Origin: Hyphomicrobiales bacterium
Lineage (GTDB): Bacteria > Pseudomonadota > Alphaproteobacteria > Rhizobiales > HXMU1428-3
Length of the DNA: 5,365 nucleotides
Assembly (NCBI GenBank): GCA_021775385.1
Contig: JAJFHW010000184.1
Span: 1-5,365, forward strand
Direction: 5' to 3'
Part shown: positions 1 through 5,365 of the stretch, in pieces
How positions within the stretch are numbered: position 1 is the stretch's first letter
Layout of the letters: each line of letters begins with the position of its first letter
Program-made: the position numbers and the translations under genes
The notes under the pieces: model-generated
Database searches by the model: none
What the model was told of the DNA's origin: nothing
What the model saw: the letters and a program-made list of their open reading frames with translations, nothing else

Positions 1-2102
1 TGGGGGAGCAAGCCGAGCAGGAATTCATGAAGTTCGTGCCCAATGATGACAACCGTAAATTCACTGAGCTTTACAACGCAAGACGGCTATCATCTCGTTA
101 CGTACCCAAAGACGCGCAGGTCTGTATCAGCACCATACAGCGTATGTATTCGATTTTGAAGGACGAAGCGCTGGACGATGCGGCAGAGGAAATCCCACTG
201 GCCGAGCAGCTAACAAAGCCGAAAGAGCCGGTGCCTGTCGGTTATAACGAAAAAGTCCCGCCCGAGTTTTTTGATTTCATCATCATCGATGAATGCCACC
301 GCTCGATTTACAATCTGTGGCGACAAGTGCTGGAATATTTTGATGGTTACCTGGTTGGCCTCACCGCTACGCCAGACAACCGTACTTACGGTTTTTTTGA
401 AAAGAACGTGGTCAGCGAATACGATCATGAAAAGGCCGTGGCCGATGGCGTGAATGTTGGCAATGAAGTCTATGTGATCGAAACCGAGAAAACCAAAAGC
501 GGTGGCACGATTAAAGCCAATCGCCAAGTCGAACGCCGCGAAAAACTCACCCGCAAAAAACGTTGGGAAACGCAGGACGAAGACGAAGTCTATGCCGCGT
601 CACAATTGGACAAAGACATCATCCTCCCGGATCAAATCCGCACCGTGATCCGCACGTTTAAAGAACAACTACCCAATATATTCCCTGGACGAAATGAAGT
701 CCCCAAAACCTTGGTCTTCGCCAAAACTGACAGTCATGCCGATGACATCATCCAGACCGTGCGTCAGGAATTTGGCGAAGGCAACGAATTTTGTAAAAAA
801 ATTACTTATCAATCAAAAGAAGATCCAAAGTCCGTGCTGGTACAGTTTCGCAATGACTATAACCCACGCATTGCCGTCACCGTGGACATGATCGCCACCG
901 GCACGGATGTCAAACCGCTGGAATGCCTGCTGTTCATGCGCGATGTCAAAAGCCGCAATTATTTCGAGCAAATGAAAGGCCGGGGAACGCGCACGTTAGG
1001 CTATGATGACCTGAAGAAAGTCACCCCGTCGGCCACCAGCGCCAAGACCCATTATGTGATTGTGGACGCCATCGGTGTAACCCAATCGCTGAAAACGGCC
1101 AGCCAGCCGCTGATCACCAAGCCCCGCGTGTCGCTCAAAGACTTGGCCATGGGCGTGATGATGGGTGCGACGGATGAAGACACCGTTAGTTCGCTGGCGG
1201 GTCGCCTTGCCCGCTTGAATAAACAACTGAGTGAAAAAGACCTGACGCGCATTAAAGAAAAATCGGGCGGCTTGGTATTAACTGATATAGTCGGCAGCCT
1301 GTTGGCCGCCATCGACCCAGACAATATCGACAAAAAAGCCCGTGAAACCGGGAAAATACCGGAAGACCAAGAGCCGTCAGCCGAAGCCCGCACGCTAACG
1401 CAAAATGGACTGGTTGGTAGTGCCGCGAACGTTTTTACTGGAGAGCTGATTGAGCTGTTAGAGACCATCCGCCGCGATAAAGAACAAATCATCGACCACG
1501 GCGCAATAGATGACCTGATCCGCGCCGAATGGGACGGCGACGCAACTGAAAATGCCAAAACCATGGTGCAAGACTTTGAATGCTATTTGGAAAGCAATCA
1601 GAATGAAATCGAAGCCCTAACCATTTTCTACAAAACGCCACAACGGCGGCAAACCGTGACCCTGGCCATGATTAAAGTCGTTATGGATGCCATCCGCGAA
1701 AACCAACCCAAGCTCGCGCCGCTGCGTGTTTGGCGAGCCTACGCCCATCTTGATAATTATCAAGGTAAAAACCCAATCAGCGAGCTAACCGCGCTCATTG
1801 CGTTGATCCGCCGTGCCTGCGGCATTGATGAAACCGTATCTCGGCACAGTGAAACCGTGCGGAAAAACTTCCAAAACTGGATCATGAGCCATCACAGCGG
1901 CGGCAATACAAAATTCAACAAGGAACAAATGGAATGGCTGCACATGATCCGCGATCACGTCATCAACTCGTTTCATATCGAGCGCGATGATCTGGAATCA
2001 AATCCCTTCGATACCAAAGGTGGCATGGGTAAGATGTATCAATTGTTTGGGGATGATATGGATAAGCTGATTGACGAATTGAATGAGGCGTTGGCGGGAT
2101 GA
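1..2102 (+). CDS. hsdR: Type I restriction enzyme restriction subunit HsdR (5'-truncated by the window edge)
   Basis: This is the motor and cleavage subunit of a Type I R-M complex: it uses ATP to translocate DNA past the bound M2S1 core and cuts unmethylated DNA. The frame is open to the left edge (first whole codon at 3), and residues read upstream of the Met at 27 (GEQAEQEF) look like continuous HsdR protein, so that Met is internal and the true start lies outside. Numbering from that Met, the SF2 helicase motifs run in order: ISTIQ (34-38, Ib), IIIDECH (85-91, Walker B/II), TAT (113-115, III), TLVFAKT (228-234, IV), VDMIATGTD (286-294, V) and QMKGRGTR (315-322, VI). About 370 residues follow, helical in character, resembling the EcoEI-type HsdR C-terminal domain used for docking on the methylase. 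The PD-(D/E)xK nuclease domain and Walker A must lie upstream, so activity cannot be judged. The stop overlaps the hsdS start by four bases. Confidence 0.96.
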   Translation, partial: GEQAEQEFMKFVPNDDNRKFTELYNARRLSSRYVPKDAQVCISTIQRMYSILKDEALDDAAEEIPLAEQLTKPKEPVPVGYNEKVPPEFFDFIIIDECHRSIYNLWRQVLEYFDGYLVGLTATPDNRTYGFFEKNVVSEYDHEKAVADGVNVGNEVYVIETEKTKSGGTIKANRQVERREKLTRKKRWETQDEDEVYAASQLDKDIILPDQIRTVIRTFKEQLPNIFPGRNEVPKTLVFAKTDSHADDIIQTVRQEFGEGNEFCKKITYQSKEDPKSVLVQFRNDYNPRIAVTVDMIATGTDVKPLECLLFMRDVKSRNYFEQMKGRGTRTLGYDDLKKVTPSATSAKTHYVIVDAIGVTQSLKTASQPLITKPRVSLKDLAMGVMMGATDEDTVSSLAGRLARLNKQLSEKDLTRIKEKSGGLVLTDIVGSLLAAIDPDNIDKKARETGKIPEDQEPSAEARTLTQNGLVGSAANVFTGELIELLETIRRDKEQIIDHGAIDDLIRAEWDGDATENAKTMVQDFECYLESNQNEIEALTIFYKTPQRRQTVTLAMIKVVMDAIRENQPKLAPLRVWRAYAHLDNYQGKNPISELTALIALIRRACGIDETVSRHSETVRKNFQNWIMSHHSGGNTKFNKEQMEWLHMIRDHVINSFHIERDDLESNPFDTKGGMGKMYQLFGDDMDKLIDELNEALAG
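2085..2088 (+). promoter_or_regulatory. Possible ribosome binding site for hsdS
   Basis: GAGG lies inside the 3' end of hsdR, ten bases before the ATG at 2099. This favours that ATG over the adjacent ATG at 2102, for which the spacing would be 13 bases. The site is weak. With the ATGA overlap, coupling to hsdR translation probably contributes as much as direct ribosome binding. Confidence 0.4.
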
Positions 2103-3625
2103 TGGCGATTAACTTGAAAAATGCGGAAAAGCCAGAAGGCTGGAAAGTATGCTCTTTACCAGACTTTACACATATAGAAATGGGGCAGTCTCCTCCATCC
2201 ACAACATACAATCACGAAGAAATTGGCTTGCCTTTCTTTCAGGGGAAGGCAGAGTTTACAGACCTATACCCACAAATTGATAAATATTGCTCTCAGCCAA
2301 ATAAAATTGCAAAAGCAGGTGCAACATTACTGACTGTTAGAGCTCCAGTTGGGCCTACAAACTTGGCAAAAGTTGATTGCTGCATAGGCAGAGGGCTGGC
2401 GGGCATCCATCCTCTTGATGATATTGAATCAAAATTCATACTCTTGCTTATGAGAAGTATTGAACATGACATTTCCAATAAGGGCACAGGCTCTACATTT
2501 ACAGCTATCAACAAAACTTTTTTAGAAGAGCTCACCTTTGCTTTGCCACCAATTAACGAACAAAAGCGGATTGTGGCCAAGATTGAAGCGCTGTTTTCCG
2601 AACTGAATAAGGGCATGGAAAGCCTAAAAACCGCTCGTGAACAGCTCAAAATCTACCGCCAAGCCGTCCTCAAACACGCTTTCGAAGGCAAACTCACCGC
2701 CGACTGGCGCGAAGAAAACAAAGATAAACTAGAATTAGCTACCTCTTTAAGAAAAAGGGTATTAGCCAAAAGACAACAAGAATGGGAAAAGGGTGAGCTT
2801 GAGCAGTATAAAAATAAAGAAAAATTACCTAAAAATGAAAAATGGAAGTCACGATATAAAAAACCCGTTTCATTTGAATCTGATAATTTACCCGATTTAC
2901 CTAACGATTGGTGTTGGGTTGGTTTAGATGAACTTGTTTCAGGAAAACCACGCTCCATGCAGAGCGGCCCTTTTGGAAGCAATCTTAAACATTCTGAATT
3001 TAAAAAAGAGGGTATTTTAGTTGTTGGTATAGATAATGTACGTAATGGTACTTTCTCTCAGGGTAACCAAAATCGTATTTCACCAGATAAATTTAAAGAA
3101 TTAAAAAAATATCAAGCGCGGGCTGGTGATTTACTAGTTACAGTAATGGCTTCTTTAGGACGCACTTGCGTCCTCCCTGATGACATTGAAAAAGCCATTA
3201 TAACTAAACACATATATAGAATTACTATGGAACAAGATATGTTGGTTCCTGAGTTTCTTAATCTCCTTCTTCAATCAGAGACGACAAGTAGAAAGAGAAT
3301 GTTTGCAAACTCTCTTGGGCAAACACGTCCAGGCTTAAACAGTTCAATATTAAGAGCGTTACCAATTCCCTTATGTGATCTATGCGAACAAAAAGAAGTT
3401 GTGTCAAGGCTAGAAGGAGAATTGTCGCAAATAAATGAAATTGAAATAATAATAGAAACTGAACTAAAAAGATCCGAAGTGCTACGTCAATCCATCCTAA
3501 AAAAAGCCTTTTTCGGCAAGCTTGTTGCACAAGACCCAAACGATGAACCCGCCTCTGTCCTGCTCGAACGCATCAAAGCCGAAAAAGAAGCCAGCACAAA
3601 ACCCAAGAAAAGGAACGCCGCATGA
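2099..3625 (+). CDS. hsdS: Type I restriction enzyme specificity subunit HsdS
   Basis: HsdS is the DNA-recognition subunit: its two target recognition domains each read one half of a bipartite site, and its helical regions set the spacing and hold two HsdM. At 508 residues it is a full-length two-TRD protein. In order: TRD1 (about 13-148, containing MGQSPPSTTYN and TVRAPVG); a central conserved helical region starting at NEQKRIVAKIEALF (153-166) and ending at AFEGKLTADWRE (194-205); a charged linker (about 206-265); TRD2 (about 270-425, with SGPFGSNLK and GDLLVTVMASLG); and a distal conserved helix starting at EQKEVVSRLEGEL (430-442), with AFFGKL (470-475) and a basic tail ending KKRNAA. The ATG at 2099 gives an ATGA overlap with hsdR; the ATG at 2102 would shorten the protein by one residue only. 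The stop overlaps the hsdM start in the same way. The TRDs are markedly AT-richer than the conserved parts. The target sequence cannot be predicted by eye. Confidence 0.96.
   Translation: MMAINLKNAEKPEGWKVCSLPDFTHIEMGQSPPSTTYNHEEIGLPFFQGKAEFTDLYPQIDKYCSQPNKIAKAGATLLTVRAPVGPTNLAKVDCCIGRGLAGIHPLDDIESKFILLLMRSIEHDISNKGTGSTFTAINKTFLEELTFALPPINEQKRIVAKIEALFSELNKGMESLKTAREQLKIYRQAVLKHAFEGKLTADWREENKDKLELATSLRKRVLAKRQQEWEKGELEQYKNKEKLPKNEKWKSRYKKPVSFESDNLPDLPNDWCWVGLDELVSGKPRSMQSGPFGSNLKHSEFKKEGILVVGIDNVRNGTFSQGNQNRISPDKFKELKKYQARAGDLLVTVMASLGRTCVLPDDIEKAIITKHIYRITMEQDMLVPEFLNLLLQSETTSRKRMFANSLGQTRPGLNSSILRALPIPLCDLCEQKEVVSRLEGELSQINEIEIIIETELKRSEVLRQSILKKAFFGKLVAQDPNDEPASVLLERIKAEKEASTKPKKRNAA
2135..2542 (+). 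other. HsdS target recognition domain 1 (approximate limits)
   Basis: Residues about 13-148 of HsdS lie before the central conserved helix and end at the ALPPINEQ junction typical of the TRD-to-helix boundary. The start GWKVCSLPDFTHIEMGQSPP resembles a common Type I TRD class (MGQSPPS...GLPFFQGKAEF...YP). This domain should contact the 5' half-site. The row 2281-2340 has 35% G+C by hand count, below flanking hsdR and the central helix. Limits are approximate and the specificity is unknown. Confidence 0.8.
2558..2695 (+). repeat. HsdS central conserved helical repeat (copy 1)
   Basis: Residues 154-199, from EQKRIVAKIE to AFEGKL, form the first of two helical repeats that pack as an antiparallel coiled coil between the TRDs. 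Copy 2 (residues 430-475) matches at exactly the same internal spacing: EQK to AF.GKL is 40 residues in both, with no gap. The similarity is at protein level, not DNA level. The row 2641-2700 is 53% G+C, much higher than the equivalent copy-2 DNA. Confidence 0.8.
2906..3373 (+). other. HsdS target recognition domain 2 (approximate limits)
   Basis: Residues about 270-425 begin at the NDWCWVGLDEL pattern, which parallels EGWKVCSLPDF at the start of TRD1, and end before the distal helix. This domain should read the 3' half-site. It is preceded by a lysine- and glutamate-rich linker that shares its AT-rich composition. The row 3001-3060 has 30% G+C by hand count. The domain is unlike TRD1 in sequence, so the two half-sites are probably different. 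Confidence 0.8.
3386..3523 (+). repeat. HsdS distal conserved helical repeat (copy 2)
   Basis: Residues 430-475, from EQKEVVSRLE to AFFGKL, are the partner of the central repeat, offset by 276 residues. Shared positions include EQK, RQ(A/S)(V/I)LK and AF.GKL. The middle has diverged heavily. The DNA is AT-rich up to about 3480 (row 3421-3480 is 25% G+C) and then returns to higher G+C, so most of this copy seems to share its history with TRD2 rather than with copy 1. Confidence 0.75.
3610..3614 (+). promoter_or_regulatory. Ribosome binding site for hsdM
   Basis: AAGGA lies seven bases before the ATG at 3622, inside the last codons of hsdS. The spacing is near ideal, and the site supports 3622 as the hsdM start. 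Its last two bases are the first two of the 11-bp tandem repeat. Confidence 0.7.
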
Positions 3626-3634
3626 ACGCCGCAT
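3613..3634 (+). repeat. Exact 11-bp tandem duplication across the hsdS/hsdM junction
   Basis: Two perfect, directly adjacent copies of GAACGCCGCAT occupy 3613-3623 and 3624-3634. The first supplies the hsdS tail codons and the first two bases of the hsdM ATG, and the G completing that ATG is the first base of the second copy. This explains why HsdS ends with NAA and HsdM begins MNAA. Because 11 is not a multiple of three, copy number sets the relative frame of the two genes. Confidence 0.95.
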
Positions 3635-5106
3635 CCATCGTATCTAAAGTCTGGAGTTTTTGTACTACGTTGCGGGATGATGGGGTGGGTTATGGTGATT
3701 ATCTGGAGCAGCTGACTTATTTGATTTTCCTGAAAATGGCGGATGAATATGCCAAGCCGCCTTATAGCCGCGACGTGGGTATTCCAGACGAATATAACTG
3801 GCAAAGCCTTAAATCTCGGAAAGGGGCTGAGCTGGAAGGGCATTACATTGCTTTGCTGCGTGAACTCAGCACCAAGAAAGGTATGCTCGGCCAGATATTC
3901 ACCAAGTCACAAAACAAAATCCAAGACCCGGCTAAACTGTTTCGCTTGATCGACATGATTGACGGTACGGAATGGGTCACCATGGGTGCCGATACCAAGG
4001 GTGATATTTACGAGGGCTTGCTGGAGAAAAACGCTGAGGATACCAAGTCCGGTGCGGGTCAGTACTTTACACCGCGTGCGCTGATTAAGGCGATGGTGGC
4101 GTGTGTGCGACCCGAACCGGGTAAGACGATTGCCGACCCGGCTTGTGGCACCGGGGGTTTTTTCCTGACCGCTTATGATTTCATCACCAACCCAGATAAT
4201 TATGCGCTCGACAAAGATCAGAAAGCTTTTTTAAAACACGAAACTTTCATCGGGAATGAGATTGTCGCTAATACGCGCCGTTTGTGCCTAATGAATATGT
4301 TTTTGCACAATATCGGTGAAATTGATGGAGAAAGCATGATTTCTCCTAATGATGCGTTGGTGGCGGATGGCGGCCAACGCTTTGACACGGTGCTGGCTAA
4401 TCCGCCCTTTGGCAAAAAAAGCTCGATGAGCTTTACCAACGAAGAAGGCGAACAAGACAAGGAAGACCTGACCTATAACCGGCAGGATTTTTGGGCGACG
4501 ACTTCAAACAAACAGCTTAATTTTGTGCAGCATATTCGCACCATGCTTAGAGTCACAGGCCGTGCCGCCGTGGTGGTGCCTGATAACGTGTTATTTGAAG
4601 GCGGCGCGGGTGAAACCATCCGGCGTAAGTTGCTGGAAAATACTGAGCTGCATACCATTCTTAGATTACCCACAGGTATTTTTTACGCCCACGGGGTAAA
4701 GGCGAACGTGATGTTCTTTGATAACCGCGAGGCCAGTCCCAACCCATGGACGAAAGAAGTCTGGTACTACGATTACCGCACCAACGTGCACCACACACTC
4801 AAAAAGAAACCGTTGCGTCTCGAAGACCTGCAAGACTTCATCAAATGCTACAACCCTGAGAACCGTCACAATCGCAAACAAACGTGGTCCAAAAAGAAAC
4901 CCGAAGGCCGCTGGCGCAAATACACGTACAAAGAACTCATCGCCCGCGATAAGACCAGTCTCGATATCTTCTGGCTCAAAGACCAAAGTCTCGCCGACCT
5001 CGACAACCTCCCCGATCCAGACATCCTGGCGGCAGAAATCATAGACAACCTGGAAGCCGGATTGGAAAGCTTTAGAGCGATTGCGGGGAAGTTGGATGAA
5101 TTGTAA
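3622..5106 (+). CDS. hsdM: Type I restriction enzyme DNA methyltransferase subunit HsdM (N6-adenine)
   Basis: HsdM transfers a methyl group from S-adenosylmethionine to the N6 of adenine in the target chosen by HsdS, protecting host DNA; it also forms the core on which HsdR assembles. The 494-residue length fits the EcoAI/EcoEI-like (Type IB) size class. An N-terminal helical HsdM domain spans about 5-125 (GDYLEQLTYLIFLKMADE at 25-42). The catalytic domain follows, with motif X GQYFTPR (146-152), the SAM-binding motif I DPACGTGGF (172-180) and the catalytic motif IV NPPF (260-263), the form expected for adenine-N6 methylation. Both key motifs are intact. The C-terminal part (about 370-494) is rich in basic and aromatic residues and probably contacts HsdS. 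The start at 3622 has a good ribosome binding site and an ATGA overlap with hsdS. It lies after hsdS, whereas characterised Type I operons usually have hsdM before hsdS. Confidence 0.97.
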   Translation: MNAASIVSKVWSFCTTLRDDGVGYGDYLEQLTYLIFLKMADEYAKPPYSRDVGIPDEYNWQSLKSRKGAELEGHYIALLRELSTKKGMLGQIFTKSQNKIQDPAKLFRLIDMIDGTEWVTMGADTKGDIYEGLLEKNAEDTKSGAGQYFTPRALIKAMVACVRPEPGKTIADPACGTGGFFLTAYDFITNPDNYALDKDQKAFLKHETFIGNEIVANTRRLCLMNMFLHNIGEIDGESMISPNDALVADGGQRFDTVLANPPFGKKSSMSFTNEEGEQDKEDLTYNRQDFWATTSNKQLNFVQHIRTMLRVTGRAAVVVPDNVLFEGGAGETIRRKLLENTELHTILRLPTGIFYAHGVKANVMFFDNREASPNPWTKEVWYYDYRTNVHHTLKKKPLRLEDLQDFIKCYNPENRHNRKQTWSKKKPEGRWRKYTYKELIARDKTSLDIFWLKDQSLADLDNLPDPDILAAEIIDNLEAGLESFRAIAGKLDEL

Positions 5107-5248
5107 GAAGAACGCACGGCTGAATATTCGATGCTACGCCGATCAACTGCGATGAAGGTGCTCGGAAACACACTTGCTACATCGGCGACGCTAACATCTA
5201 TCGGGAATTACTTGTAAACGCCGTCGGCGGTGACTCAGAATAAGTCAT

Positions 5249-5274
5249 GCGCGATCTTGCTTCGCGCCTTTTTT
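5249..5274 (+). terminator. Intrinsic terminator after the hsd operon
   Basis: GCGCGA (5249-5254) pairs perfectly with TCGCGC (5262-5267) around a seven-base loop, and one C then separates the stem from six T (5269-5274). It would end transcription coming from hsdM. It sits in the 180-base gap between hsdM and the GST gene. The stem is short (six pairs) but GC-rich. No other convincing element was seen in the gap. Because the GST start is only 12 bases downstream, the hairpin could also lie in the GST leader. Confidence 0.7.
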
Positions 5275-5280
5275 AGAGAG
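5275..5280 (+). promoter_or_regulatory. Probable weak ribosome binding site for the GST gene
   Basis: AGAGAG directly follows the terminator T-tract and ends six bases before the ATG at 5287. It is purine-rich but not a full Shine-Dalgarno match. It is the only candidate in the right place. Confidence 0.4.
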
Positions 5281-5286
5281 AATCTT

Positions 5287-5365
5287 ATGAGCATCAAGCT
5301 TTGGCACTGCCACAATGCTCGCTCCCTGCGCGCACTTTGGGCCTTGGAAGAAATGGGTTTGGACT
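5287..5365 (+). CDS. Glutathione S-transferase family protein (N-terminal fragment, cut by the window edge)
   Basis: Only 26 codons are visible, reading MSIKLWHCHNARSLRALWAL followed by EEMGLD. This matches the start of the thioredoxin-like N-terminal domain of bacterial glutathione S-transferases: a short beta strand (IKLWH), then a Ser/Arg-containing turn (ARS) where the catalytic or glutathione-activating residue usually lies, then helix alpha1 (LRALWALEEMGLD). Such cytosolic enzymes conjugate or reduce substrates with glutathione. The ATG at 5287 is supported by the domain beginning immediately after it. The gene has no evident link to restriction and probably marks the edge of the R-M locus. 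Subfamily and substrate cannot be told from this fragment. Confidence 0.8.
   Translation, partial: MSIKLWHCHNARSLRALWALEEMGLD

Noticed and set aside
1052..1564. A 170-codon open frame on the minus strand within hsdR, and other long minus-strand frames opposite hsdS and hsdM.
   Set aside because: They lie wholly opposite well-supported genes with conserved motifs, have no start signals, and their translations look like antisense low-complexity sequence.
3103..3109. A7 tract in TRD2 (and A7 at 3499-3505, T7 at 392-398) as possible phase-variation sites.
   Set aside because: These homopolymers are shorter than typical slippage tracts and all reading frames are intact. They are common in AT-rich DNA.
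4153..4163. G5T6 run inside the HsdM SAM-binding motif codons.
   Set aside because: It is explained by GGG GGT TTT TTC coding for the conserved Gly-Gly-Phe-Phe. The frame is intact and there is no sign of slippage.
5137..5187. Seven-base inverted repeat CGCCGAT (5137-5143) and ATCGGCG (5181-5187).
   Set aside because: The arms are separated by 37 bases, do not extend, and are short enough to occur by chance.
5131..5217. A 28-codon ORF (MLRRSTAMKVLGNTLATSAT...) in the gap after hsdM, in the same frame as hsdM with 36 open codons following its stop.
   Set aside because: There is no ribosome binding site and no recognisable protein feature, and an open run of this length is easily expected by chance. 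It could be a remnant of a longer HsdM tail, but nothing supports that directly.
5219..5229. Small palindrome CGCCG-T-CGGCG, possibly an operator.
   Set aside because: The arms are only five bases around a single centre base, there is no second copy, and no regulator gene is nearby. It could be chance in GC-rich sequence.
5212..5241. Promoter-like TTGTAA and CAGAAT hexamers before the GST gene.
   Set aside because: Each matches the sigma-70 consensus at only four of six positions and the spacing is 18 bases. This is too weak to annotate, so it is kept only as a note in the terminator finding.
1..5365. Search for CRISPR arrays, tRNA or rRNA genes, insertion sequences, toxin-antitoxin genes or an extra defence gene within the operon.
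   Set aside because: None was seen. The genes overlap with no room for an extra gene between R, S and M, and the only intergenic stretch is 180 bases.

Overview
This window carries a chromosomal Type I restriction-modification (R-M) locus read entirely on the + strand, followed by the start of an apparently unrelated housekeeping-type gene. The order is hsdR (3' part only; its 5' end lies off the left edge), hsdS (complete), hsdM (complete), a short intergenic stretch with an intrinsic terminator, and the first 26 codons of a glutathione S-transferase family gene. The hsd proteins and the GST N-terminus look proteobacterial, perhaps gammaproteobacterial. The DNA outside the hsdS target-recognition regions is of moderate G+C (hand-counted 60-base rows give 55% in hsdR and 60% in one row of hsdM). 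I cannot name a genus.

Region by region: 1-2102 is the motor and C-terminal part of the restriction subunit HsdR, with superfamily 2 helicase motifs in order and a long helical C-terminal part. 2099-3625 is the specificity subunit HsdS, with two target recognition domains (TRDs) separated and followed by conserved helical repeats. 3622-5106 is the N6-adenine methyltransferase subunit HsdM, with motifs X, I and IV intact. 5107-5286 is non-coding as far as I can see and holds a hairpin plus T-tract at 5249-5274. 5287-5365 is the truncated GST gene.

The three hsd genes form one tightly packed transcription unit with two ATGA stop/start overlaps, so the subunits are probably translationally coupled. 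HsdS directs two HsdM to a bipartite DNA target. M2S1 methylates adenine there, and binding two HsdR gives the complex that translocates and cuts unmodified DNA. All visible domains are intact, so the system looks functional, although the HsdR nuclease domain and Walker A motif cannot be checked here.

The points most worth a second look are: (i) an exact 11-bp tandem duplication across the hsdS stop/hsdM start, where loss of one copy would fuse hsdS in frame to hsdM; (ii) the uncommon R-S-M gene order; (iii) a base-composition mosaic within hsdS that follows the TRD boundaries; (iv) a terminator that sits only 12 bases upstream of the GST start codon. I did not find evidence for a wholly new system: this is a recognisable Type I R-M locus with an unusual junction.
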